DNA from: Eopsaltria australis
Taxonomy: Eukaryota; Chordata; Aves; Passeriformes; Petroicidae
Reading direction: 5' to 3'
NCBI GenBank assembly: GCA_034509425.1
Contig: JAVTVJ010000023.1
Location: forward strand, 186,001 to 250,000
Length of the DNA stretch: 64,000 nucleotides
The position numbers and the translations under genes were made by a program. This document shows positions 12,611 through 26,972 of this stretch, piece after piece (position 1 is the first letter of the stretch; each line of letters opens with the position of its first letter). The notes under the pieces were generated by a model that saw nothing but the letters and a program-made list of their open reading frames with translations, was not told the origin of the DNA and searched no databases.

Positions 12611-13871
12611 AACCTTGCTTGAATGACACAAGTATATTTTTTGAAAATGCTAACGAAGAATGACGATAATCCATTACTCTGCAGACGCATTTCTCTCCGC
12701 TGCTGCTCCTAATCCTTCTCGCTGGCAGCATCGCTCCTGCCCCGCACCTGTGCACACTTGTCTGTGGGCTGGCAACTGTGGCACAGCACAGCAATGGCTC
12801 CAGGCAGGGGACGGCTCCTGAAACAGTGATTGCTTTCAGCTTGTGGCCTCCTGGTCCTGCTTCTGAGCCTACCTCTCCTGGCAACACATGGCACAGGGGA
12901 TTCCAAAGGGCAAAAGGGTTTTAACTCTTCAGCTAAATGCTAAGTCCAAACCATCCCCAGCACTTGACTCCTGGATGGAGCCAGGAAACATCCCAGCCTT
13001 ACACTGTGACCCATCTCTGTGGGAATAAGTCTGGAGAGGAGTTTGGAGCAACACAGAGATCGGATATGGCTCAGCTGTGGCTGTGAAGTGGGAATAAAAC
13101 TTCAGAGATGTGGACTTGAAAGTTTTGCATGAACAGACAGTTTGACTCACTGGACACCTTGCATGTTACAGACTTGGAGGAGTTGTTCAAGCACAGATAA
13201 AGCTCAGTTAATAACTATATTAAGGCAGGAACCATCTCCATCATGTTTCCTAGCACCTGGCAGACCAAGACCATGATCCGTGACTTCAGCACGTGTTATC
13301 TGGGTCTGGAATATCTGCTTTATCTGGGGAAAAAAAATTTATGTATTAATAGAGTGCATGCAGAAAGAACATCAGGATGAAGATCCATAATCATAGCTTT
13401 ACTTTCTCCAGACATTTGCTTTTAGTGTGAGAAGAATTTCTTTAGTTTGAAGTCCAAACATGCTTTTCCTGGATAATGACCAAGCTCCAAAGCTATCACA
13501 GTCCTTGATATAATGCCCATTTTCTTCCATGGAAGAGAAATTTGCTACCTGCAAGTTTCACTCAAAGACTGTTGAAATGAATGGACGTCTTTTCATGGAA
13601 CTGCCTTTTTATTTCTTTCCCCCAGGTTTTGCCCAGATGGCATTCTCCCTCCCTAGTTCTCTCCCAAGAGTGTTCATAGTGTCATTCCTCACCCACTGTT
13701 CCCCCTACACACACATTCCTGTTTTTTCTCACCCTTCATGGTTTGATTGCAGACTCTAAAACAGATTTATATACGATACATTAAAATTTCCCTGACTGAT
13801 GAGTATTTTTGGATGGGTTCCTGCCTGGTTGAGAGATGCCACTTTTTTATAATACTATTTTTCTTACTTGA

Positions 13872-14820
<949 letters not shown>

Positions 14821-16079
14821 AATACAGGCAGCCCAGAAAAAGCAGGACCTGCTGGAGTTCTACCCAGATGCTCCTGGGAAAACAAAAAAAGAAAAAAAAA
14901 AAAGTGGGAGGGATGTTGGGAGAGGGGGATTTCCCTGCTTTTATCATTCTCCATGTCTCTGCGGTGTTAACGTACTCTCAGAGCAGTCAACAACAATATT
15001 TTGCAGTTGCTACGTGAAGAAAATAGGTCTGACAACCATCAAGCATGCAAAGAGGTTTCACTGCCATAGAAACACAATTTAAAATACTGTCTGTAGTTGA
15101 ATCTAAATGGTAGGTTATGGAATTTGAGACAGACAGACTGAACTACTGAATATGTGACCTACACTTAAAGTATTTGCTTACAGGAGCATTCATGTTTTGT
15201 ACTTGTTGAAACCTCTCTTTTGACAGTAGTCACTAGCCCTATAATCTTCTTAGTTTTGGTGAAACTGAGCCCACGCTTCTTAAAAGGCTTTAACTCCCAA
15301 AGTATCTGTCGACACCATGCCCTGAGCATCACAGTACCTGGATTTTTGCAGTCTGTTGGTACCTCTGCTCAGCTAGAGGGGGAAAAGCAATTCCCACCAG
15401 GCAATGCAAGGATGCTCTGATGGCAGCTGAGTGGGGGCTGGATGATTAAAAGAGGAGGCTGGGCAGGGAGGTGCGGATGTGTGTGATCCGAGGATGTAGT
15501 TGGGAGCACAGATGCACCTGGCATCTGTACCAGTGAGGGGTTACAGCTGTTGCCTTTTCCTTGCCGAGCTCTCTCAGTGCATTTTCTGCAGTAAATTGCT
15601 GCCTGTGGTGTTAAATTCCATTAATACTGCATAGAGACCCTAAGAATTGATTGGAAATTATTTCTTGATGTTTTTTTCCCCATGCTTGTTTGCCCATGCT
15701 TGAAAGCAGCTGGAGCAAAAATCTTCTGGGGAGGCTTTTGTCAGATGTTGGCTTTTAGTAACTCTTAGCTGAGGTGCTTTCCAATATGTACAGCCATTTT
15801 AGGCTGTGCCATACCTGGTAACAAAAGCTTGGAATCCTAATTTCAAAGCTCATTTCAGCTCTTTCCCTTGAATCTGGATGAGCAACCAGATGGTATTTGG
15901 TGGCTGCAATAAGGAGAACTGGAAATGTAGCTAAGAGTCACTTGATATTTTGCTTTGCTCAAATGTAGAAGACACAGGAGAAAGGGAAGGGGAACCAATA
16001 GAAGTGAGAATGGCCTGCTGCAAACTCCCAAGTACTGGACCCTGCACTGCATAGCATAGGTTTGGAGAGCAGAATTCCA

Positions 16080-16215
16080 AGGAGGAAGTCTGGCTTTCTC
16101 ATTAAACCATGGAACTGTGTATAGTTCATTTTCTTGGCTTGACCGCTGACTCCTGGTGTGGTCCCAAATAAATAATTTCACCTCTTTGTGCTTCAATACA
16201 GCATAGTAAGACACC
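16080..16215 (-). mobile_element. Possible MIR/L2-tail-like SINE remnant
   Basis: Read on the - strand, the segment begins 'ttgaagcacaaagaggtgaa' and continues with a 'ccacaccaggagtcagcggt' block. This resembles the conserved tail of amniote MIR or CORE-SINE elements (gaggcacagagaggt..., then cacac..agtcagtggca). The match is partial and remembered rather than computed, so the call is tentative. Confidence 0.35.
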
Positions 16216-16772
16216 CACTAAGTGGTTACCTTGGAAGCTTCAAGCAGAAGTTAAACAGTGACCAACATAAATATTTCACAAGATCATCTTGAGCTGTTTT
16301 ACAGGAGTGGTACAGCTGGTTCTGTCTTTCATCTGCAAATGAAAATAAATAAGAAATTTGTCCCTGAAAATTAGAAATTAAGCCTACAGTGCAAGCACCG
16401 ACTTTATTGTGCCATATATGTGCTGCTTCAATCCATCACTGTATTAAGCGTTTTAGGTTTCAGGCTGGCCTGTGTCTCATAAGCCAAGATAGACTCAGCC
16501 TCCTGACACCTTCTTGCAAGTGTTGCAGTAATTTAATAGACTGGAAGTTATTTATGAACACTGAGAAGGGTCTATCCCCTTATGTATGAGTCCCTCGTAG
16601 TCTGACATCTTGATTTCTTCATGTCATCTTATTAAAAAAACCCCAGCCTTTGGGGCACATGAATAAATGACACAGATATGCATCATCGGAACAGATGCTC
16701 AGTATTGAGGGTGATTTATTTTAATTAGTCAAATGTCATTTGAAGAGTTTTTTACTTTGTAACTGGCTTTGA

Positions 16773-17027
<255 letters not shown>

Positions 17028-20000
17028 TAAAAATAAAACACGAGCTGCTTGCTGGAGCTTTTCCTTCGTGCTATGCTAAAGGACCGTTTGCCTTTTAAAG
17101 GACACGTCAAATGTGTTAAAATAAGCTTTTATAACAGCTAAGAAAGTAGGAAAGTGGGCAGGATTAGATTTCATTTAAAAGCTTCAGTGGAAAGCATTGT
17201 TTCAAAACCAAACAGGAAAGTTGCCAGCTTCTCGCTTTGCTCAAGGGAGTGAAGACGGGAATTAAGCTTCTTTGGACATTTTTCCATGTTATACAATGAA
17301 CTAATAAACTCCCTTTGAATTTGGTACTGATGAAAGTCTTTACAGACCACAACAGTACCTTTTTTCCCTTTTTTTTTTCTTTTAAATCAAAAAAAGCAAC
17401 AGCAAAGTAAGTTTCTTGTATGTGTTTTCCTGGTGTGGCACCTCAGCCTTGACCTGTCTGGAAGATCCTCCCTTTGGTGGTCTTGGCCTGGAGCTGGGAC
17501 CTGCCAAGTTCAGAGTAAAACAACCAATAAATGGAAACAGTTTTGAATTCCTGGCTGAACAAAGATGGGAGAGAATGGAAATTTCTCATTTCAAGTAGAC
17601 TCCAGATGGTTTTTTTTTCATTCTTTTTTGACATGGAAGCTAAAAAAATAGGAAGGAACAAAATGCAACAAAAATATTTCACCAAGTAAAACCACCAAAT
17701 TTCTTGTCACCCATGGCATTCAATAAAACCATAGATTTTATATCAATGTTTTCATTCAAAAATAGAATTTACTTTGAAATGCAGTTTATGAGAATATTCT
17801 ATTCCAAAAATATCAATACAGTCTTAGCCTTCCCCAAGCACTTAATTGGGACACACTTTTGGGAAATGTTTTTCCTAAGTGAATGTGGCAACCAAAAGTA
17901 TTTTTGTCAGTTTTAAATGCTGAATTTGAATACTTCTTCAGTAATGTTTTAAAGCAGGCATTTTCCAGTAGAAGTTGCCTTAACAAGCAAGACAAATAGG
18001 GATAGGTCATTAAGAAGGATTGGGGAAGAGAAAAACAGCACATTTTTCAAAAGATTGGGAACTGGTGTTGGTGATGATGCTCTCAGCAAATCAGGGAAAT
18101 GCAGACAGCAAAGAATGAATGATAAATCATAGCAATGAATGCAACTTGTGAAAATTGCTCCCCTCCTTCACCCAGAACTTAAGGTAGGCACTGCCCACAG
18201 AACTTGCTTTGAAGCAAATCTCACCCTTTTCAGCAGATTTGTTTCTGGTATCTGAAGGTATTTGTCCCATAATTTAAGTCAGTGAATTTTTAACTAGGAG
18301 AACTATTTTTGTGAACACAGGAAGGAGAGAGCCCAGGAAAGAGATGCTGTTTCATTCCATCTCTTGATAATGATGAACAGCAAAATAGTGCTATTGAGAA
18401 TAGGAGCCTTGATAGTTGTCATTGGTTAAATTGTCTCTTTTCAGTTTTCTTTGAGCCTGATTTCTGTCTCTCCTCTGTTTCTCACAGTCCCTCTTTATCA
18501 AAGCATCCAAAACATTGGTCAGTTGAATGAATCCCAAATCAAGCAGAGTCCCCCCTGCTCCTTCCCTCTCATCTCAGTCACCCCAGCCCTCACCACAGAT
18601 GACATTGCAGCCTGCAAAGTCACACTCAGGCCTTGGTGGCCCCTGCTTGGCTCAGTGAGAGCAGCAGTGCTGGTTTTCCATTGTACTGAGCCCACCAAGA
18701 GACCTGGATGTGGGAAAGGAGCAGATTTCCTCCCTATCATTTCAGCACATGCTGTCTCAACCACAATAAGGATGCCTTGTCATGGGGATTTGCTAAAACC
18801 GTGGTTATAATTAATCTGCTGTTGTCTGTGGAGTGACTTGTGAGACAGAGCCATGGAAAAAGTGCAACATGGCCTCCTTTGGGCTGTGCAGGGAAATGAG
18901 AGAAGTTTGGGGATGTTTCCTTTTTTATTCTTCGTATTAAAATGACAGTAGGGGGTGACAGAAGTGAAGCACAGCATGGCTGGAGTGATGTTTTGGAAAG
19001 GTTGTTTCAGTGTCTGCTGTCAGAAATGCAGGTGAGGGAAGGCTGACCCTCCTAGCAGTGCTGAATGAAGTCAGGCCTTTTCAGACAAAAGCATTTCCCA
19101 TTCGGACAAGGCAGGGTTCAGGAATTTAAGTTGCTGTACCCATTTTTGCAAGCAGTGAGGATTTCTGAATTTGGATTGCAGCTTTGGAAAAAACACACTA
19201 AAATACAAACTAAAATCACTTTAATTGCTGAGTTGGCTGCTGTGTTACAAGCAGATTGACTCTGCTTTTCTTCCCCCCACTCCTCTAGGGCTAGAAGAAA
19301 CCAACTTTATCCCACTGTATTTCTGTGTGGGTTGCACATTCCTCTTCAAATACTGTGTTGGTTCGGATGGGACACTGTGATACAGTCTCTCAGTAGGAGG
19401 GAAACTTCTCTGTCATTCAAGCAGGTCATAGAAAAGCACTAAATTAAAATAATGTGGCATGGTCATATGCTCCATATCAGGTGATACTTACCTCTAAAGT
19501 TATCACTCCTCCCCTCAGTGTGGAATTTCAGACACACATTCCTGGGTTTTGGGTAGTTTTTCACCTCCTAGGAGGCCTCTGAGATTATTGCCCTGTTATC
19601 CCCCAGATGGAGGTGCAGGGGCTTATCCAGGCCTGACACACAATGCAGTCCTGGGCTGTGCCACCAGTGTGAAGGGCAAGGCCCTGAACATCCTCCCTCG
19701 CTGGACCACCTTCCACCTCCCCTGGTGCCCATGCAGCTTATCTTTCCCAACCACATTTTGCTTTCAGCTTGCTCAGTCAGCCCAAGCGTGACCATGCCCA
19801 GCTTTGGCCAGGTTCTGATGTGTGTCTGCTGGAATGGTGAAGGACTTGTTTCCACTCCAGAGTGACTTACCCTGGCCTCACCAGTGAGCAGACCCCGAGC
19901 ATGGTGTCTACAGGGTGTGTCACCGCAGTGGGTCTTTGGAGACAGAGAATATAGCATTATCTCCCAGTTTCTTTCTTGTTATCCACCCATTTTTCATTGA

Positions 20001-20984
20001 ATTCCTGTAATATTTGATCCTAAATGGTTAAAATCTTACAAAGACGTTTTTACAGCATCTTGCTTTTTAAAAGCAAATGTCAGACTACCATAGCTATACA
20101 TGATGCCACCTGCCTGCACTTAATACATCTGTTGCACCATTACAAAGCACTAAAGCAAGTAGGGACCACTGGACTCCTAATGATTTATGGCATCAGCTCC
20201 TGTGTCCCTCTCTCCATGCTTTTGGTTGTGTCGTTGATGCTGAAGGGTACAGCTTTACCCAGAAATTCTGGTGCCACTTAAGACAATGGGTGTTTTCCCA
20301 TCAGATTCAACGGGGCTGAGATTCTTTACCCTTTGTCTGCCATTTGTCTGTAGGGAGGCAGCAAAAATTCAGTCTCGGTGGATAATATTATGGGACCATC
20401 AATCACAAACAGATGAATAGGAGTCATTCGTTACTCATCTTAAAACAATATGCATGTGCCAGAGGGGCTGAGTTATAAGTCCATTTCTGTGGCTGTGCAT
20501 GGATATATGTTCAGGGAAAGTTATGTTTTTGCAATGAGTGTTTAGGGAAATAACAGCGTGGCTGCAGTTCTCCATCAAGCCCCTCCGGCAAGGTTCTGTG
20601 TGACAGGAAGCAAGTCATTAGGTGTTAGGAGAGAGGGTATTACACTTTCTGTCTTCTTCTGAGATATGAGTTGAGTTGGAAGTTGGCGAAATGAAGTGGA
20701 TCCATGAACTAGGTCTTTAGATAATGGATGAGCCCTGTAATATATGCAATTTGAGAGCTGAGAAGGCAGCGCATGCTGACAAGACAATGTATGTGACTGG
20801 AAGTGTGGAAATGTGGCTGCTTTGTGGTTATTATATGTTTGAAGGACAGAAGAAGATGAATCCACTTGACCTGACAGCACTTTTGCAATAAGGTTGTCTA
20901 AAATTGGGAGATTACTTTTGTTGGCAGTGCATACTTTGAAGACAGTCTAAAAAAATCAGTGTAATGAATAAGCTTTATACGTTT

Positions 20985-21245
20985 TAGAAACTGCTTCAGA
21001 ACCTACTCTTTTACTGAGACACGACCATGTAGGAATTAGGCGTTCTCCCCCAAGGAAGGTGGACATTTCTTCACCAAAAGGATTGCCAGGCACTGGAACA
21101 GGCTGTGCTGGGAAGTGTTGGAGCCACCATCCCTGGAGGTATTTAGAAGTCATGTAGATGTGGCACTGAGGGACATGGTTTAGTGGTGGGCTTGGCAGTG
21201 CTGGGTTAATGGTTGGACTCAATGGTTTTAAAGATCTTACCTTAC
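20985..21245 (+). mobile_element. CR1 LINE 3' end
   Basis: On the + strand it carries typical CR1 3' sequence: 'attgccaggcactggaacag' , 'gagccaccatccctggaggt', 'gacatggtttagtggtgggc', 'tgggttaatggttggactca', then 'aaagatctta'. The copy is 5'-truncated, with a terminal repeat too degraded to define. The boundaries are approximate. Confidence 0.85.
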
Positions 21246-21487
21246 CTAGCCAAAAGAAAATTAAATATATTGCCTTGTCTTAGGATAGTTTCTTAAGCCT
21301 GTCAGAAGAAAAGAAAAAAGGCAAAAAAGGCAAAAAATAGTAATCCATTACTGTGATTTTAAACATGTGAATCATCTGAAGAGCAGTTCAATATGACACT
21401 GTACAGCTTTAGTTTAAATGGAAGCTTTCCTGCAAATATAATTAAATAATGCTTAAATAACTGAAGGATTTCTTCCAGACTGACAGA

Positions 21488-21516
21488 AATGGTCAGTGTG
21501 TAATTGGCTGACCATT
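21488..21516. repeat. Perfect 9-bp inverted repeat with 11-bp spacer
   Basis: AATGGTCAG at 21488-21496 and CTGACCATT at 21508-21516 can form a hairpin with an 11-nt loop. It lies in AT-rich intronic DNA. It may be chance or an old transposon end. Confidence 0.6.
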
Positions 21517-21889
21517 ATTAAGGATCATATAATGTGAATAAATGAAGATACACATATGTCTGTTTAACCTAGGAGGAGAGAAATTAAGAGACTGAGGAGA
21601 AAAAAAAAATTACTGTTTTCAGGTACTGAAGAGATCAAAAGTCAAGAAGGCAGTGAAGCGAGTGGCACAGCTTGAAATGAAGGGTTTTCTGCTGTTAATA
21701 CTGAGGTGGTAGGGAAAGAGCAAGGAAGGAGGTGTTGAAAGAAATGAATGAAGGAAGGGGAAGATCAGGCCCACAGGTGAAATCCTAAGAATGGAGAGTT
21801 GTGGAAACCAGCAAGGCTTTATTTCTGCATGTGCTCTCTTCAAGCCTGAGCTGCATTTTCTGCTGGGTTCAGATCATTTGCCATATCAT

Positions 21890-21995
21890 GGGTATATAAA
21901 TTATACATATACATACATATATACATTATTTATATCGATAATGTGAATATACACATATATAAAAACATATAAGGCATATGTAAATAATACATAAA
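21890..21995. repeat. AT-rich TA/CA low-complexity tract
   Basis: The tract is a mixture of TATA, CATA and ACAT units (for example catatacatacatatataca), with no perfect long period. It probably derives from a decayed dinucleotide or tetranucleotide microsatellite. Confidence 0.8.
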
Positions 21996-22623
21996 TCAGA
22001 AGGCAGTGAGTGCACAAGGGTCAGATGAGACCCCTGTGCTCAGCACAAGTGACACATGAAGTGACAGGTGGGGACACGTGTCCTGCAGGGCAGGGGACCA
22101 GCAGGTTGCTGGGGCAGAGGAAGGAGCGTGAGGGCAAGTGGGGAAAACCACACATGAGTCCATGGCGTGCAAGGACTGCAGACCAGGAGTCAGTCATGAG
22201 ACAGGAGATGTCCTTGAACACTCGAGTCCAGCACATTGGAAGGGCTTGGAAGGCCCACAGCCAAGGACGAGCATGGACACACCGGGAGGGAGCGGCAGAG
22301 GACAGGGAAGGAAAACCTTTGCTTGGCTTGAAGCCAGCTCACATTATGTCTCCATCTACGGCTTCAAACAGGGGATTCGAATGCAAAGCTTGACTAATGG
22401 AAAGAGATCAAAGTGATTATTCTTTAAATCAGTTTCCTCCCTGCTGGCCCTTGAGCAGGGCTGGTGTGACAGGCAGCCAGGAGCCCCAGGAGCACCAGTG
22501 GCCATGGTGTGATGGCAGTGCCAGAGATGACACAACAGATGGAAAAGCCCTAGGGCAGGGAGGTAAAGCAGGTGTCAGTATTTTCTGTCCTGGAAGGTTA
22601 CAAAGGTTCACCTTCATTCATTT

Positions 22624-22670
22624 TTAAACCAATTTAGTTAATCTGGTGCAAATCCTTGTGTGAACACATT
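22624..22670. mobile_element. Possible old amniote DNA-transposon fragment
   Basis: The phrases 'aaaccaatttagttaatctg' and 'gtgcaaatccttgtgtgaac' resemble a sequence found widely in reptile genomes as part of non-autonomous hAT-like elements (aaaccggttt..gtgcaa..tgtgtagac). The match is remembered, not computed, and the ends are unknown. Confidence 0.3.
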
Positions 22671-25355
22671 AAGGGCTGACTTGAGATAGACCAAAATGAT
22701 GGAAACCTGCCTTGCTGAGACTTAAGGAGCTTAGACTACTTCGTTTATCCCATACAGGGTGAAGAGTTGACTTTATTATTTTCCTCACGTCCATATGTGA
22801 AAGAGAGAGATTTGATAGCAGACAGCTTTATAATCCAAGAGGGAAAAAGAAACAAACTTTCTGTGAGTGGGAACTGAAGCAAAACAGACTAGAAATCAGG
22901 TCTACCCCTTTTGCAAGGAGGGAGTGAACTGGAGGAATAAATTCCCAGGGGATGGAGGGACTCGGTGGACAGCTACCAGGAAGCCTTGAAGGCATCAACT
23001 GGTCCTCTTCAGCCTCAGGGCTAGGGTAGACACTCACTTAAGAGAGTTGCTTCACATGTAAAACCCACATTTAGATGCCCATGTTAGGTGGACAAGGACT
23101 TGCTTCCACCTGCTTTATGGTTTACTAATTTTTTAAATCAAATGACCTTCAAGAAAAGAGTGGGATTTTAAGCTTCACCACATGCACCTGTATCCAGTAG
23201 ATTTTCAGCCTTTGGCTTTCAGCAGATGAAGTAAAACTGGTCATTTTTGGTTTCTCAGTGGCAGATCAAGGACAGTAGGAGAAAGAAAGATCAGCTCTGT
23301 CATTGTAGAGCGTAAACAGATTGCAGTGAAAGTGAGTTAAAAATGGGGTTTGTGGGACTTGAGGCCTCAGTAAGGAAATTCATCCAGAAAAAAGATGATT
23401 GTTTTTGTAATTTGAACCTTTCTCTAGTATTCCTATGGATGCAGTCCTCAACCACACCCAGCCCCCAGCTATGTGAAGGGTGTAACCCCTTCTTCCCAAA
23501 AATGTATCAGGACAATCAGAAAGTCAATGCCAAGGATGTCCTTGTCTTGGGAGCTGAGGTGTGCTCTTCTGCCAGCAACAGGGAAGGGAGTTGGCTGCTC
23601 ACCACCCCCATCTCGGACCACTTTGACTGCCCACAAATGTTCCTGGTGCTAAATCTGAGTAGATAGTGTGAGACAAAACGTATCAGTTGACAGGTGGAAT
23701 TGGTCTTAAAGGAGAAACAAGAGAAGGAGCATGAGGTCAGTTCTCAGCTCTGTTGTTTTTCCCGTTCTGTAACGAATTATAGCCAATTTTTAACAATATA
23801 GCAAGAATTAAATCACCAATTACTGCAATAGCTGAGTTAGCAAAGTATGTCCCAAAAGCAATGTGTGAAACTTTGTATTATGTGAGATTTCTTGCGTATC
23901 TGCTTGAGTGGATGTGAGCCCTGCTCCCTCTGAGTGCTGTGGGTGAATGCAGGAGATGCAGCATGTGGTGACTTGCCTGGGGGAGCTTTTTGTGCAGTCA
24001 AAATGCATCTGCAGGCTCAGGTGTGGTACAGGAATCAGCCCAGTAAAGGTGTGTCACCCTGAATGCTGCCAGCACCATGTTGTTTAATCTTGTTATATTT
24101 CTTCCCTTTGATCACTTGTTGTAGATGAATTTAATTTCTCTGTAACTAATTTAGAGCATCATACAAGGCAGTTCTCCATGCTCATTATAAGGGACTTTCC
24201 TAATTTTTTTTTTTTTAGTTAAAGTTTGCCTCCCTGTTGCTTTTGCTTCAGTTTTATGAATGTGTTAATTACTTTCAGTTATACTACTTGGAAACTCATT
24301 AGTGCATTTTTATTAAGCATGTTATTTTCTGCTGTTTCTGCCATTTTTATCATTCCTCCCTTTTATTTTCCCCAGGTTTGAGCAGTGAAAATTTGAGGGA
24401 CATGTTACAGAGGGAGAATTCCCGTGTTGCCAAATCATATTTTGCAGATGGGTTCATGTTCATCAATTCATTTCATGTTTGCATATCGCATATCACTGCC
24501 ATTAAGAGCAAAAGCTGTGAATGGGTGATGAGGGCTTCTGTTCTGGCAGTCAACAACTCTGAAAAATCACTATGCAGGAAACTCCTATTTGACTGCATCT
24601 GTCATTACATGGAAATATAGAAACCTAAAAATCACATTATTCTCCACTGTCTCCAAGACTCATTTTAGAGCAGCTATTTGGATCCCTGCCACATTATCTT
24701 AAAAAAAAAGGGATGCCTGTACTTGTGATATTGTCTAAAATGAATCTTCATCCATGGATTGTTAACTGCACATCCCTTATGGTCAATGACTTAATTAAAT
24801 CAGATACTGATGACCTTAAAACTAATTTAGCACTTTCATGCATACTCTTTTCTGTTTGATTCATGTCAAATACAAATGCAATGCTGAAATCTTACTCCAC
24901 CATTAACAGTTGCAGCATCCTGAAATGAAGCACAGTAGCTTGGTTTGCACAATGAAAATTAAATGGAAGCAACTTATTCTGGCACAAAATGTGAGTTGCT
25001 GGTCAGTTAACTAGAGTGAAAGAGCCTTCATGTTGCATTATGTTGCAGGTGAGATGTGTTCCACAAGCTGAACAACTGCAGTATATTAACAGCTGCCTGC
25101 CCACAGTCACTATTCGATATCTCCGCACTGATTAGCAAGAATAATCTCATTGTATACTCATTAAAAGAAATTAATCAGTGGAAGACATCTCAACAAAGAT
25201 GTCCCGAGTTCCTGCACCTTAGACTATAATGAGATTTGAGAGGCATATACAGAAAACAGAACCAGCTTTCTCTGGGCTTCTATCAATGTTTTAAAACCTT
25301 AGAGAAAAGCATTCATTACACCATTTACCAAGTGGCTGAATTCATAAGATGTTAA

Positions 25356-25826
<471 letters not shown>

Positions 25827-26490
25827 TAATAGACTAGTTACCAGCTAGAAGTGACGAGCTGAAAGCAGAGGAGAAAGGAAATCAGTTACTAGGTATGAAC
25901 AATTAGCCATTTTAGGTTTAAAAAATCGCCAAGTGCAGTGAAACTTCATGCTGGCATCATGTGTTGTTCCATGTGGGCTCACAGCACTGCTCAAGTAGTG
26001 GATTATCATTCATGGGTTTGTTAAAATTCTGCCTGTCTTGTGGAAAGTGACAGGCATTCTGAACTGGGATTTATCAGTGGTGTCCACAGGCATATGTGCT
26101 TCAGAGGCTGACATCTTCAAGATGTAGTTTATTAAAACTGTTTGTTAGTTTATGAAGCTTTTGAGCTCACCAAACACAAAGAGCAAGACAAGAAAACAGA
26201 TTTTCCAATGTAGGTGGTGACTTCCTTCCAAAATTAGAACACTGAGAAGTTTGCAACTTACTTGCTTTTTGTGGCAATTTGCACCCTGAGTGTTTAGGCT
26301 GCTTTTGGAAATGAGGTGTAGCATTCAGCCTGGTGAGGATGCTCCTGCAGGCAACAGCTGACCTGGGTCATCTGCTCTGCACAGGGCTGTGCCAGCCTTC
26401 GGTCTGGCTGCACTCAAGTGGCCAAAGGAACAGCTCACACATAATCATTGCAGAGAAGCTGCTTTTGGAGTGGTTTGCCTTCACATCCTA

Positions 26491-26640
26491 GTTCATAGAA
26501 TCATACCGTAGTTTGGGACCTTTAAAGGTCACGTAACCCAACTTGACCTTGAAGTTTCCAGGGATGGGGTATCTACTGCCTGTCTGGGCAGCCTGTTCCA
26601 GCATTCCACCATTCTAAACCTCTTAGTCGTGTTTCAACTG
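26491..26640 (-). mobile_element. CR1 LINE 3' end, antisense
   Basis: In the + direction it starts 'catagaatcataccgtagtt' and continues 'gggacctttaaaggtcacgt', then 'ccagggatggggtatctact' and 'tgtctgggcagcctgttcca'. These are the reverse complement of a CR1 3' terminus, including part of the ATTCTATG terminal repeat. The copy is severely 5'-truncated (about 150 bp). Confidence 0.9.
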
Positions 26641-26894
26641 TGACTTCATTTTTAAAAAATAATTTTCTCGTTACCGAGCCTTAGAGCAATAGAGTAGCAA
26701 GTAAGTAATTACAGGACGGCTGTGAGGTATTCAAGTAAGGCCTAAGCATAATCAGAAACTTAGAACAAGCTGCTCTTTCTGTTGCAGCTTGTTATGACTA
26801 TTCTGGCCCTTTTGCTGGGGTTCCTGGTACATCAGGACTTGAGGAGCTGGTGCTCCGTGGCCACAGCCTCCCCTGCCTGGACTGCGCAGCTGCT

Positions 26895-26972
26895 CCCAAT
26901 CCCAATCCCCATCCACTCCTGAGCCCGATCCCGATCCTGCTCCCAATCCCACTCCCAATCCCGATCCCGATC
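26895..26972. repeat. Degenerate hexamer minisatellite, 13 units
   Basis: Exactly thirteen 6-bp units vary around CCCAAT and CCGATC, with a few diverged units (CCACTC, CTGAGC, CTGCTC) in the middle. The opposite strand reads GATCGG/ATTGGG. Similar hexamer arrays are, as I recall, frequent in songbird genomes, giving a weak hint of the lineage. In-frame translation gives artificial GIGIGS or DRDWEW peptides on the - strand. Confidence 0.88.

Noticed and set aside
15855..16214. A 119-codon open frame on the - strand
   Set aside because: No domain is recognisable; part of it overlaps a probable SINE tail.
22010..22393. A 127-codon open frame in a GC-richer patch
   Set aside because: Translation is unrecognisable and the opposite strand is open as well; no start context or splice sites support it.
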